A program made the position numbers and the translations under genes. 18,048 nucleotides of DNA from Armatimonadota bacterium. GTDB lineage: Bacteria > Armatimonadota > Fervidibacteria > Fervidibacterales > Fervidibacteraceae. This document shows, piece after piece, positions 8,725-15,539 of this stretch. Every line of letters starts with the position of its first letter. The stretch's first letter is position 1. The notes beneath the pieces were generated by a model. That model was not told the DNA's origin. It worked only from the letters and a program-made list of their open reading frames with translations, and made no database searches. The stretch lies in assembly GCA_026419315.1 (NCBI GenBank), contig JANZZQ010000009.1, positions 1 to 18,048 of the forward strand, written 5' to 3'.

Positions 8725-8753
8725 AATTTACTGCTCTAATACAAAAATGTCAA
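8725..8753 (-). promoter_or_regulatory. Sigma70-type promoter for the wzc-led glycan genes
   Basis: On the minus strand a perfect -35 box TTGACA (8753-8748) and a -10 box TAAATT (8730-8725, four of six consensus bases) are separated by exactly 17 bases. Transcription would begin near 8718, only about 20 bases before the wzc ATG, leaving a short leader that holds the ribosome binding site. No operator-like palindrome was seen next to it. Confidence 0.7.
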
Positions 8754-8849
8754 TAAGTTCCAAGTTTTAAAACAAATGCGCTGCACTTCAACTTGTGGTG
8801 CTTTAAAGGCACAGCGGCACTTTTTGTTCTCTTTTGGCGTTGCCGCATT

Positions 8850-9083
8850 TTACAGCCCAGCTCTGCTTCTTGGGACGAGCATCAAGAATCCTTGTTGCTT
8901 GTCAAAGGCAATACATACCAAAGCCATTGCTGATGCACCGAGTGAATGCCCCCGTGCAGTCACTTTCGCCCCTTGCGCTGTCCCCAAGTCTTTTATTACG
9001 CCCAAGGCGTCGGGTTTATAACCGCGATCTCGGATGAACTTGCCCTCAACCGAGGCAAGTTTTACCATCTCCTTCACCTTCAT
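8850..9083 (-). CDS. Small protein resembling the C-terminal two thirds of HPr, without the phospho-histidine
   Basis: A 77-residue ORF with unusually good expression signals: GGAGGT 6 bases before the ATG and a TTAACA-N17-TATAAT promoter just upstream. A longer start at 9140 would fall inside that promoter and is rejected. From memory, residues about 7-66 can be aligned with the PTS phosphocarrier HPr: VKLAS-x-EGK..., then ALGVIKDLGTAQGAKVTARG against the HPr stretch SIMGVMSLGIAKGAEITISASG, then an AMAL...QQGF helix end. The N-terminal HPr segment with the active-site His (GxHARPA) is absent, and none is encoded upstream before the stop. It could be a degenerate or regulatory HPr-like protein, or the resemblance may be chance. 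The apparent GHSLG lipase motif is not in a hydrolase-sized protein and means nothing here. Function unknown. Confidence 0.55.
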   Translation of the reverse strand: MKVKEMVKLASVEGKFIRDRGYKPDALGVIKDLGTAQGAKVTARGHSLGASAMALVCIAFDKQQGFLMLVPRSRAGL

Positions 9084-9089
9084 TGACGA

Positions 9090-9095
9090 ACCTCC
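9090..9095 (-). promoter_or_regulatory. Ribosome binding site deciding the start at 9083
   Basis: A perfect GGAGGT on the minus strand ends 6 bases before ATG 9083-9081. It selects this start over the longer in-frame ATG at 9140. Confidence 0.75.
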
Positions 9096-9116
9096 GCTTT
9101 GGATTTTTGTTTCGCA

Positions 9117-9145
9117 ATTATAGCGATAGGACTGTGGCATGTTAA
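9117..9145 (-). promoter_or_regulatory. Near-consensus sigma70 promoter for the HPr-like gene
   Basis: On the minus strand TTAACA (9145-9140, five of six -35 bases) and a perfect TATAAT (9122-9117) are separated by exactly 17 bases. The predicted start near 9110 gives a leader of about 27 bases with GGAGGT in it. This is the best promoter seen in the window. Confidence 0.75.
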
Positions 9146-9351
9146 TGACCTCAAGCGGTGGCGAAGGTTAAACTTCTCACTGACTCGAGCAAGCGGGAGT
9201 GCAGTCGCAGCGCGTTTTTGGCAAAATTTAGAATGCAGCGAAAACGATTGGGTGCGGGTTTGTTTTGCCGATAAGGACCTCGGCGAAGTTCAAAGCTTTG
9301 TTGTGTGCAAAAACTCGTTTGCAGTGGCAGACCAAAATCGGTTGTTCAAGC

Positions 9352-9357
9352 GGAGGT
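9352..9357 (+). promoter_or_regulatory. Ribosome binding site deciding the HtrA start
   Basis: GGAGGT lies 1 base before the ATG at 9359 but 7 bases before the second in-frame ATG at 9365. The second is therefore chosen. It also puts the hydrophobic signal anchor directly at the N-terminus. Confidence 0.75.
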
Positions 9358-9364
9358 CATGAAC

Positions 9365-10474
9365 ATGCGTTGGTTTTGGATAGTGCTTTTGTTTGGGATC
9401 GTTGTTGGGGTTTTGATCGGTTACAAAGCTGCCCGTTGGCAGAAAGCTCCAGCGCCGGCGGATTTTGACCTGCCCGCAATTGCTGCCCCAGCAAGGGGTG
9501 CAGTCCCGTCTTCGGAAGCATTTGTCAAGGTTGCGAAAATAGCTGAAGCCTCTGTCGTCCACATTGCAACTACTGCTCCCATCCCTGAAGAGTATCGTTT
9601 GTTCCGAGAGTTCTTTTTCGGCGAGAGAGTGCCTGAAAGCGTCCCCGCAAACTATGGCTCAGGCTTCCTGTTCCGAAGCGATGGCTATGTCTTGACAAAC
9701 TTCCATGTCGTTCAGGGCGCTGACACAATCCGCGTTGGCATAGATGAAAAAACCGAGTTTCCGGCAAGGCTTGTTGGCTACGACCCGCTTCTGGACGTCG
9801 CTTTGCTCAAAATTGAGGCAAGCAATCGTCGGTTCAAGGCGCTGCCGTTGGGCGATTCCGACAAACTTGAAAAAGGCGAATGGGTTATCGCCGTTGGAAA
9901 CCCATTTGGTCTTGACAAAACTGTAACCGTTGGCGTTGTAAGCGCAAAGGGGCGCGAGTTTGAGGAGATTGACGGCCGTCCAGCCGTTACTTCCTACATT
10001 CAAACCGACGCTGCAATTAACCCTGGAAACAGCGGTGGACCTTTGTTGAATTTGAACGGTGAGGTTGTCGGCATAAACACTTTCATTATTGGTCAAGGCG
10101 GCAATATCGGCATTGGCTTCGCTCTGCCCATCAACGAGGTTAAGCGAATCCTTGACAGGTTGCTTAAGGGCGGACGCATAACTCGCGGAGCGCTGGGGGT
10201 CTCCCTCATTGATGCGAACTCACCCGAAGCGCGACAAGCAGGAATCTCAGCGGATGAAGGTGCGGTTATCGTCCGAATGGCTTTTAATTCACCCGCCTAC
10301 TTTGCTGGTTTAAGGCCTGGCGATGTCATCATCAAGTTCAACGGTGTCCCTATCAAGGATGCTGCGCACTTGCGCAGGCTTGTTCTACAGCAGCCGGGCG
10401 GTTCGGTCGTTGAAATTGAAGTGCTTCGGGGAAACGAAAGGCTGAACTTTAAGGTCACTTTGGGTAGCAGGTGA
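9365..10474 (+). CDS. htrA: HtrA/DegP-family serine protease, membrane-anchored, one PDZ domain
   Basis: A 369-residue protease that should degrade or process misfolded proteins outside the cytoplasmic membrane. An N-terminal hydrophobic segment (about 3-20) acts as signal or membrane anchor. The chymotrypsin-like domain has the complete triad: His114 in TNFHVVQGAD, Asp144 in DPLLDVALLK and Ser223 in NPGNSGGPLL. One PDZ domain spans about 275-365, with RPGDVIIKFNGVPI typical of the family, so the protein resembles DegS or actinobacterial/cyanobacterial HtrA rather than two-PDZ DegP. The start at 9365 is set by GGAGGT 7 bases upstream. It is divergent from the HPr-like gene, and its stop codon directly abuts the stop of the convergent 170-residue gene. 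No regulator is adjacent. Confidence 0.95.
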   Translation: MRWFWIVLLFGIVVGVLIGYKAARWQKAPAPADFDLPAIAAPARGAVPSSEAFVKVAKIAEASVVHIATTAPIPEEYRLFREFFFGERVPESVPANYGSGFLFRSDGYVLTNFHVVQGADTIRVGIDEKTEFPARLVGYDPLLDVALLKIEASNRRFKALPLGDSDKLEKGEWVIAVGNPFGLDKTVTVGVVSAKGREFEEIDGRPAVTSYIQTDAAINPGNSGGPLLNLNGEVVGINTFIIGQGGNIGIGFALPINEVKRILDRLLKGGRITRGALGVSLIDANSPEARQAGISADEGAVIVRMAFNSPAYFAGLRPGDVIIKFNGVPIKDAAHLRRLVLQQPGGSVVEIEVLRGNERLNFKVTLGSR

Positions 10475-10987
10475 TTAAGGCGCTTCAAAGATGACTTGCC
10501 AATTGCGCGAGTAAAGTTTGATGCTTGGGTCGCCGGTGCCGCTCAGCGATAGAGTCAACCGACCGCGACCTTCGGCGTCGTAGAAAGTTACCCCGGGCAG
10601 ATCGGTTGCGGTGAACCCGATTCGGACTTTGCCTTCTCGGTCGCAGACGTTCACTTCTGCTGAATGGTCAGAGTTCGCCCTTAGCATGATTCTTGGCTTG
10701 CCCGTTGGGTCATAGACATACACGATGGCGCTCTCAATGTAGTGCACGGGAAAAGTTTCGCCCTTGCGTTGAAGTTCAACGATATGACCTGGTTCCATGA
10801 CCAAAGCGATGCGGGGTTTGCCTTTGTCGTCCACAACTGTAACTCGCCTCGCCCTAATCTCGCTGGCGGGAATTACACCTGTGATGACAAACACCCCCAA
10901 CAGGAGAAGAAGGCTGAAACTGATACTCCAAGCAATCCAAAGCCAAGCGATCTGCCTTGACAGCCACTTAAGTTCACTTTGTTGCAT
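10475..10987 (-). CDS. Membrane-anchored protein with D-x-x-G-K-x-R-I repeats, function unknown
   Basis: A 170-residue protein with a short cytoplasmic start, one transmembrane helix (about 12-38) and an extracytoplasmic part made of short beta-type repeats. Clear units are VTVVDDKGKPRIALV (49-63), VYVYDPTGKPRIMLR (89-103), EVNVCDREGKVRIGF (111-125) and VTFYDAEGRGRLTLS (133-147). Degenerate units fit at about 70-77 and 157-167, giving a period near 18-23 residues. Similar unannotated repeat proteins occur in several phyla; I cannot name a family. A beta-solenoid or propeller-like fold is plausible. GGAGGT lies 12 bases upstream of the ATG, somewhat far. It is convergent with htrA with no spacer at all, which suggests a linked job such as envelope stress or a protease partner, but this is only inference. 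Confidence 0.8.
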   Translation of the reverse strand: MQQSELKWLSRQIAWLWIAWSISFSLLLLLGVFVITGVIPASEIRARRVTVVDDKGKPRIALVMEPGHIVELQRKGETFPVHYIESAIVYVYDPTGKPRIMLRANSDHSAEVNVCDREGKVRIGFTATDLPGVTFYDAEGRGRLTLSLSGTGDPSIKLYSRNWQVIFEAP

Positions 10988-11056
10988 TGCTCAGTTCCCA
11001 CCTCCATCAAAAGTGGCTTTGTAAAGATCCGGCAAAAGGTCGCAATGAGCGAGTTG

Positions 11057-11078
11057 GGCAGGGTTTCTAAACCCTGCC
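11057..11078. repeat. Perfect 10-base-arm palindrome (copy 1 of a putative dispersed family)
   Basis: The arms GGCAGGGTTT (11057-11066) and AAACCCTGCC (11069-11078) are perfectly complementary around a CT centre. On the plus strand GAC and a TTTTT run follow (11082-11086), so it resembles an intrinsic terminator, but no plus-strand gene ends just before it. A related palindrome at 17574-17594 suggests a REP-like element. Confidence 0.6.
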
Positions 11079-11270
11079 GACTTTTTCGCTGGCGCGGAAA
11101 AAAAATTCCCGTGAGAGCTTCGGTCTTCTATCCACACTGTCTCGGTTTCGCAGCAGTGCACGGAGCAAGGCAAAGTGCCGTCAAGAACGAAACGCGGGAC
11201 AAAGGGCACAGGATAAGTCACAAAGCCCCCTCACTTTCGCTTTGTGGCCAGTTGTGAACTTTAGCCAACG

Positions 11271-11291
11271 AGAGCCGAAATTTTCGGCTCT
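11271..11291 (-). terminator. Hairpin 17 bases downstream of trpB, possible terminator
   Basis: The arms AGAGCCGAAA (11271-11280) and TTTCGGCTCT (11282-11291) are perfectly complementary around a single base. It sits at the expected distance from the trpB stop, but no T-run follows on the minus strand, so it may only stabilise the 3' end or be a palindromic repeat. Confidence 0.4.
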
Positions 11292-11307
11292 GCGGGTGTT
11301 TGCCCTG

Positions 11308-12510
11308 TCATTGACCAAGCGCTTTCATGACGACCTCAACATCCTTATCGCCGCGTCCTGAAAGGTTTACCAAAACGATGGAATCTTTTGGCAAGTTTTG
11401 AGCCAATTGACAAGCATAGGCGAGAGCGTGGGCTGGCTCAAGGGCTGGCAAAATCCCTTCAAGTTTCGCCAGCAACTCAAATGCCGCCAAAGCCTCTTCA
11501 TCGGTCACAGCAACATATTGGGCACGACCTGTCGCCTTCAAAAAGGCGTGTTCTGGACCGACACCGGGATAGTCAAGTCCAGCGCTTATGCTGTGGGTGT
11601 CGCGAATTTGTCCGTCCTCGTCCTGCAGCACGAAAGTTTTCGCACCGTGCAACACGCCAATAGTTCCAGCGCATAAACTTGCAGCGTGCTCACCAGTGTG
11701 CAGACCCTTGCCTGCCGCTTCAACTCCGACTAACTTGACTTCCTCGTGGGTGAGAAACTCCCAGAAAATCCCAATTGCGTTGCTTCCACCACCAACACAC
11801 GCGACGACATAATTGGGCAATCTTCCCTCCCGCTCAAGGATCTGTTGTTTCGCCTCTCGCCCTATCACCGATTGAAAGTGACGAACCATTTTCGGGAACG
11901 GGTGCGGACCCGTAACGCTGCCGAGGATGTAATGTGTTGTGCGAACATTGGTGACCCAATCCCGCAACGCTTCGTTTATTGCGTCTTTTAGGGTTTTGCT
12001 TCCCGACCGAACAGGCACAACCTCAGCGCCCAAAAGTTTCATCCGGAAAACATTGAGCCTTTGCCTCTCCATGTCCAACTCGCCCATGTAAATGGTGCAT
12101 TTAAGCCCCAAAAGGGCAGCAGCAGTTGCGGTGGCGACGCCGTGTTGACCTGCCCCCGTTTCGGCGATCACACGAGGTTTGCCCATCCGTTTCGTCAACA
12201 GCGCTTGTCCAATCGTGTTGTTGATTTTGTGTGCTCCCGTGTGAGCCAAATCTTCGCGCTTGAGGTAGATTTTCGCACCACCGATGTGTTCGGTCAGCCG
12301 TCGGGCGAAGTAAAGGGGTGTCGGTCGACCAGCATAATCTCGCAAAAGGTTGTCAAGTTCCGCTTGAAACTCGGCATCGCGAATGGCTTGTTCGAATGCT
12401 TCCGCAAGTTCTTCAAGCGGGTGCATCAAAGTTTCCGGCACGAACCGACCACCGAATTCTCCAAACCATCCACGCTCGTTTGGGTATGCGTCCCAAGCAA
12501 TTGCGCTCAT
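11308..12510 (-). CDS. trpB: Tryptophan synthase beta subunit
   Basis: A 400-residue TrpB1-type enzyme that condenses indole with serine to give tryptophan. The PLP-binding lysine is Lys95 in HTGAHKINN, the catalytic Glu is Glu117 in AETGAGQHG, and the phosphate-binding loop GGGSN is at 240-244. The N-terminal FGEFGGRFVPETLM and HPFPKMVR (203-210) are strong family marks, and the length is normal. An AAAAGGTGAT-type ribosome binding site precedes the ATG. TrpA, its usual partner and usual neighbour, is not here; the gene stands alone and divergent from the prepilin-like gene, so trpA must be elsewhere if the alpha-beta complex is made. Confidence 0.97.
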   Translation of the reverse strand: MSAIAWDAYPNERGWFGEFGGRFVPETLMHPLEELAEAFEQAIRDAEFQAELDNLLRDYAGRPTPLYFARRLTEHIGGAKIYLKREDLAHTGAHKINNTIGQALLTKRMGKPRVIAETGAGQHGVATATAAALLGLKCTIYMGELDMERQRLNVFRMKLLGAEVVPVRSGSKTLKDAINEALRDWVTNVRTTHYILGSVTGPHPFPKMVRHFQSVIGREAKQQILEREGRLPNYVVACVGGGSNAIGIFWEFLTHEEVKLVGVEAAGKGLHTGEHAASLCAGTIGVLHGAKTFVLQDEDGQIRDTHSISAGLDYPGVGPEHAFLKATGRAQYVAVTDEEALAAFELLAKLEGILPALEPAHALAYACQLAQNLPKDSIVLVNLSGRGDKDVEVVMKALGQ

Positions 12511-12684
12511 GAGCCATCACCTTTTAAAGCCGTTCGCCAGGTTTTTAAGGGCATTCCAAAATTGTGGCACTCGCTCTCGCACATGAAAGCTCGGAAACTT
12601 TCGGGAACCTCGCTAAGCGCAGCTTCGTTCTTTTAGTGGTGACACGACTTTTTCAAGACAGCAAAACAAGGGGGCGAATTGTAG

Positions 12685-13461
12685 ATGCGAACTTACCAAT
12701 TGCCGGTTACGCCCGTTCGCATCCACTTGACAGATTGCATCATAAAACCCGATGCTCGCTTAGTCCCCGGCACAAACTTTTCGCGCCTTAAAGCCTTCAC
12801 CATTGTTGAGTTGCTCGTGGTGATCGCGATTATTGCTATTTTGGCGGCAATTTTGTTTCCCGTTTTCGCCCGCGTGCGCGAGAAAGCGAGAATGACCGCG
12901 TGTTTGAGCAATTTGAGGCAACTGGGCATGGCATGTAAGTGCTACAGCAACGATTGGGATGAAACCTATCCTGTAGACCGATTCCATTGCAACTCCTACC
13001 GCACCCCCGGCAACTACGGACCGGTCATTGACCCTGGGTTCCCCGGTTGCCCAACCACCGACCGATTGGAGCGGTTTGTCAACCCTGTGCAGGTGTATGT
13101 TCGAAACAGCGGAGTTTGGTATTGCCCCGGCGCTGCTTTGTGCGCTCAATGGGACCCAACAATTTTGAAAACTGAAAAGAACTGGCAAGTAGGCAACATA
13201 AGTTACCATTTCTGGTCTTGGTCGGAGCGCTACCCTGCCTTTTATCCGCCTTATTCGCCACCCATAGCCGCACAAGTTTTCATCCCAAGAACTTTACGGG
13301 AGGCAACTGCATCACCTGACAGTTGGGTTTTGACCGATTGGTTTTGGCCTCGAGCACCCTATTTCCCGCACGGTTATGAGCATGCTTTGACTTTGCTTTG
13401 TGCCCGAATGGACGGGCGGGTTGCTGTCTTTCACGGTCGCCCCGTTGACAATTTCAAGTGA
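12685..13461 (+). CDS. Type IV prepilin-like protein, DUF1559-type
   Basis: A 258-residue protein with a class III signal: after a leader the sequence reads KAFTIVELLVVIAIIAILA, the Phe-Glu5 methylation motif and a hydrophobic helix (about 38-60). The next stretch FARVREKARMTACLSNLRQLG and YSNDWDETYP are hallmarks of the DUF1559-like pseudopilins expanded in Armatimonadota and Planctomycetes. Near the C-terminus MDGRVAVFHGRP corresponds to the usual DGHVKF ending. Six cysteines after the pilin helix suggest disulfides outside the membrane. The cleavage residue would be Ala instead of the usual Gly, and the leader from this ATG is long (about 37 residues) with no clear ribosome binding site, so a later non-ATG start is possible. 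It likely forms part of a pilus or secretion pseudopilus. Confidence 0.85.
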   Translation: MRTYQLPVTPVRIHLTDCIIKPDARLVPGTNFSRLKAFTIVELLVVIAIIAILAAILFPVFARVREKARMTACLSNLRQLGMACKCYSNDWDETYPVDRFHCNSYRTPGNYGPVIDPGFPGCPTTDRLERFVNPVQVYVRNSGVWYCPGAALCAQWDPTILKTEKNWQVGNISYHFWSWSERYPAFYPPYSPPIAAQVFIPRTLREATASPDSWVLTDWFWPRAPYFPHGYEHALTLLCARMDGRVAVFHGRPVDNFK

Positions 13462-13473
13462 ACCCTCGTCGCT

Positions 13474-13491
13474 GACAGGAACTTTCCTGTC
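13474..13491 (+). terminator. Hairpin after the prepilin-like gene, possible terminator
   Basis: The arms GACAGGA (13474-13480) and TCCTGTC (13485-13491) form a 7-base-pair stem with an ACTT loop, 13 bases after the prepilin stop. Only a short, interrupted T-rich tail follows, so termination is not certain. Confidence 0.4.
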
Positions 13492-13550
13492 TTCAACACT
13501 CGTTCTTATTCTGTGACCAGACTGTTTCTTCTGGTTTCCGCGCCTTGAAC

Positions 13551-13555
13551 GGAGG
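13551..13555 (+). promoter_or_regulatory. Ribosome binding site deciding the transglutaminase start
   Basis: GGAGG overlaps the in-frame GTG at 13555 and lies 8 bases before ATG 13564, so the ATG is preferred. Confidence 0.7.
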
Positions 13556-13563
13556 TGCCAACG

Positions 13564-14676
13564 ATGGTTACCAACTTGCTGCCAGTAAGTTTTGTGGTGG
13601 CGATTTTAGTGATAGTGGCAATGGCTCAAAACTTGTCGCCAAAAGTTGAACCATTCAGCCCCACAACTCGCTCAAACCCAGTCACTTACGACATCTCCGC
13701 CCAGTTGGTCTTCACCGCTCCCGTCGGGACAAAAGTCGCCCATGTCTGGATCGTCAAGCCGCCCAATGATGCCGGGCAAGAACTATTGGACTTTGAGACC
13801 GAACCCAAGCCCACACTGGAAGCTCCAGACCCCCTTTACGGCAATCAACTTGTCTACTTCCGTTTTGACGAACCCGACGGTGCGCAAGTAATCCGATACC
13901 GACTGAAAGTAAGGGTATGGGAATTGCACTGGAGCCTCGACCCATCAAAAGTGACATCGTATCGCAAAGGACCAATGACCGAATGGCTCAGAAGCGAAAG
14001 TCGCATCATTGTTGACGACCCCCGCGTCAAAGCCTTAGCTCGAAAAATTGTCAACGGTTCAACCGAACCTTTCGAGCGAGTGAGGCGAATTTTGGAATTC
14101 ATCGTAGACTCAATGACCTACTCCCACGGTGAGTGCTCCCTTCAAGCCAGCGCCTTGCACGCCTTGATTAGACGAGTTGGACATTGCAGCGATTATCACG
14201 GCTTCGCGACAGCTTTGCTTAGGAGCTTGGGGGTTCCAGCCCGCGTCGTTTACGGCATTAACCCACACAAGCGTCGCTCCCCTTCTCACTGCAAGCTGGA
14301 AGTTTTCCTGCCCCCTTACGGCTGGGTCCCCTTTGACCTTTCAGAAACAGACAAAGTTTTGGAGCAGTTAGCGAAGAGCGACTTGCCTGAAAGCGTAAAG
14401 GCACGAAAGCGCAATGAGATTTTGCGTTGGCTTTTCAGCGGTTTCCGAGACAACACTTGGTTCAGAGTCACAACCGGCACCGACTTCCCCGTTGTCCCCG
14501 CTGTTGCTCCCAACCCGCCAGTTATTCGCACCGCTTACATCGTTTGCGACGATAAAATTTTGCCCGACCCTGACCCCGCCAACCCCAATCGCATGGAATT
14601 TGCTTGGCAGTTGGTGTGGAACTCAAAGTCCGATAAGCCCGTCGCTTATCCTTGGTCACTGTGGTTAAAGCCGTGA
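13564..14676 (+). CDS. Secreted transglutaminase-like (papain-fold) protein
   Basis: A 370-residue protein with a signal peptide (hydrophobic about 8-20, AxA-type cleavage after Ala21). The transglutaminase-like core holds the Cys-His-Asp triad: Cys208 in RVGHCSDYHGF, His242 in PSHCKLEVFL and Asp258 in GWVPFDLSE. The stretch ALLRSLGVPARVVYG between them is typical of COG1305 proteins. Residues about 30-150 form an N-terminal beta-rich domain without recognised motifs. Members of this group act as proteases, peptidoglycan-linked enzymes or crosslinkers; the substrate cannot be told. It lies 102 bases after the prepilin-like gene on the same strand but a hairpin separates them, so cotranscription is uncertain. 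The start is set by the GGAGG spacing. Confidence 0.88.
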   Translation: MVTNLLPVSFVVAILVIVAMAQNLSPKVEPFSPTTRSNPVTYDISAQLVFTAPVGTKVAHVWIVKPPNDAGQELLDFETEPKPTLEAPDPLYGNQLVYFRFDEPDGAQVIRYRLKVRVWELHWSLDPSKVTSYRKGPMTEWLRSESRIIVDDPRVKALARKIVNGSTEPFERVRRILEFIVDSMTYSHGECSLQASALHALIRRVGHCSDYHGFATALLRSLGVPARVVYGINPHKRRSPSHCKLEVFLPPYGWVPFDLSETDKVLEQLAKSDLPESVKARKRNEILRWLFSGFRDNTWFRVTTGTDFPVVPAVAPNPPVIRTAYIVCDDKILPDPDPANPNRMEFAWQLVWNSKSDKPVAYPWSLWLKP

Positions 14677-14736
14677 TGAGATTTTTGTTTTTGCGGAACT
14701 TGAAGCAATTAGGTTATCGCACAGCGGTCAAGGCGC

Positions 14737-14742
14737 GGAGGT
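14737..14742 (+). promoter_or_regulatory. Ribosome binding site deciding the aquaporin start
   Basis: GGAGGT overlaps the in-frame GTG at 14741 and ends 7 bases before the GTG at 14750. The second GTG is therefore the likely start. Confidence 0.7.
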
Positions 14743-14749
14743 GGCAATC

Positions 14750-15484
14750 GTGTTAACTCGCAAGTTGGTAGCAGAATTTGTGGGAACTTTCGCCCTGGTT
14801 TTCATCGGCTGTGGCTCCGTCATCGCCGATAGCATCACCGACGGCAAAGTGACGCCTGTCGGAATTTCGCTGGCTTTCGGGTTGACAGTCATGGCAATGA
14901 TTTACGCAACGGGACATATTTCAGCAGCCCACTTCAACCCGGCGGTCACTATCGGTTTCGCTGTCGCAGGTCGGTTCCCTTGGCGTTATGTCCCCCATTA
15001 CTTGTTGGCGGAATTTTCTGGGGCGATTTTCGCCAGTTTCCTCCATTGGGTGCTCGTTTCAAGTTTCGCGTTCAATGTCAACTTCGGGGCAACCGTGCTG
15101 GGCGAGGGAATCTCTTTCAAGCAAGGCTTCGCCCTTGAAGTCATCTTGACATTTTTCCTGATGTTCGTCATCATGGCAGTGGCGACAGATAAGAGAGTGC
15201 CATCGGCAGCATCGGGGTTAGCAATAGGGATGACAGTGACTTTCTGCGCTTTGGCGGGTGGAGCATTGACGGGGGCATCCATGAACCCGGCAAGGTCGCT
15301 TGCACCGGCGTTGTTTGCTTCAGCAGCAACGAAAGTTCCTTTGCAGCAAATTTGGCTTTACTTGATAGCGCCGGTTGTAGGCGCTGCAATTGCAGCAAAA
15401 GTTTACGAGTTTTTGCGACCGGAAGAATTCGCCCGGAAGGGAGCACCTGAAGACCTGATGGAGGAAGTTGCTGTTCAGCCTTGA
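14750..15484 (+). CDS. NIP-type aquaporin (MIP family channel)
   Basis: A 244-residue six-helix channel with the two half-helix motifs HFNPAV (61-66) and MNPAR (178-182). The flanking sequences GHISAAHFNPAVTIGFA and LTGASMNPARSLAPA are those of the nodulin-26-like (NIP/AqpN) branch rather than AqpZ or GlpF. Aligned by eye to AqpZ, the selectivity filter is Phe43, Ala167, Ala176 and Arg182; replacement of the water-channel His by Ala widens the pore. NIP-type channels pass glycerol, urea and uncharged metalloid acids such as arsenite, borate or silicate; which applies here is unknown. No arsenic genes are adjacent. The GTG start is set by GGAGGT 7 bases upstream. It is on the same strand as the CobW gene, 149 bases apart. 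Confidence 0.92.
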   Translation: MLTRKLVAEFVGTFALVFIGCGSVIADSITDGKVTPVGISLAFGLTVMAMIYATGHISAAHFNPAVTIGFAVAGRFPWRYVPHYLLAEFSGAIFASFLHWVLVSSFAFNVNFGATVLGEGISFKQGFALEVILTFFLMFVIMAVATDKRVPSAASGLAIGMTVTFCALAGGALTGASMNPARSLAPALFASAATKVPLQQIWLYLIAPVVGAAIAAKVYEFLRPEEFARKGAPEDLMEEVAVQP

Positions 15485-15539
15485 ATGCAGGGGAGAGGGT
15501 GAAATCTGAGCGAATAAAACCGAATAGCGGCAGCTGAAA

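Larger units (their letters stand above)
10988..11307. other. 320-base intergenic region with two palindromes
   Basis: This region lies between the starts of the 170-residue gene and the end of trpB, both on the minus strand. It contains two strong inverted repeats (listed separately) and overlapping short ORFs on both strands that are compositionally unlike the neighbouring genes and have no ribosome binding site. A weak promoter-like pair for the 170-residue gene, TTGCGA-N16-TACAAA, can be read on the minus strand around 11016-11043. I see no RNA gene here. Confidence 0.5.

Noticed and set aside
8850..9083. GHSLGA motif suggesting an alpha/beta hydrolase
   Set aside because: The protein is only 77 residues and has none of the rest of a hydrolase fold; the motif is most likely chance.
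9081..9140. Longer 96-residue version of the HPr-like protein starting at 9140
   Set aside because: That ATG lies in the -35 to -10 region of a near-consensus promoter and has no ribosome binding site; ATG 9083 follows a perfect GGAGGT.
11057..11086. Intrinsic terminator for a plus-strand gene
   Set aside because: Although a T-run follows the hairpin, the nearest plus-strand gene ends nearly 600 bases upstream with a minus-strand gene between; a palindromic repeat fits better.
10979..11257. Short ORFs on both strands upstream of the 170-residue gene
   Set aside because: They lie over palindromic intergenic DNA, overlap each other, and lack ribosome binding sites and recognisable domains.
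12760..13275. 171-codon minus-strand ORF opposite the prepilin-like gene
   Set aside because: It is a shadow of a convincing coding frame; the plus-strand product has a clear pilin signal and family motifs.
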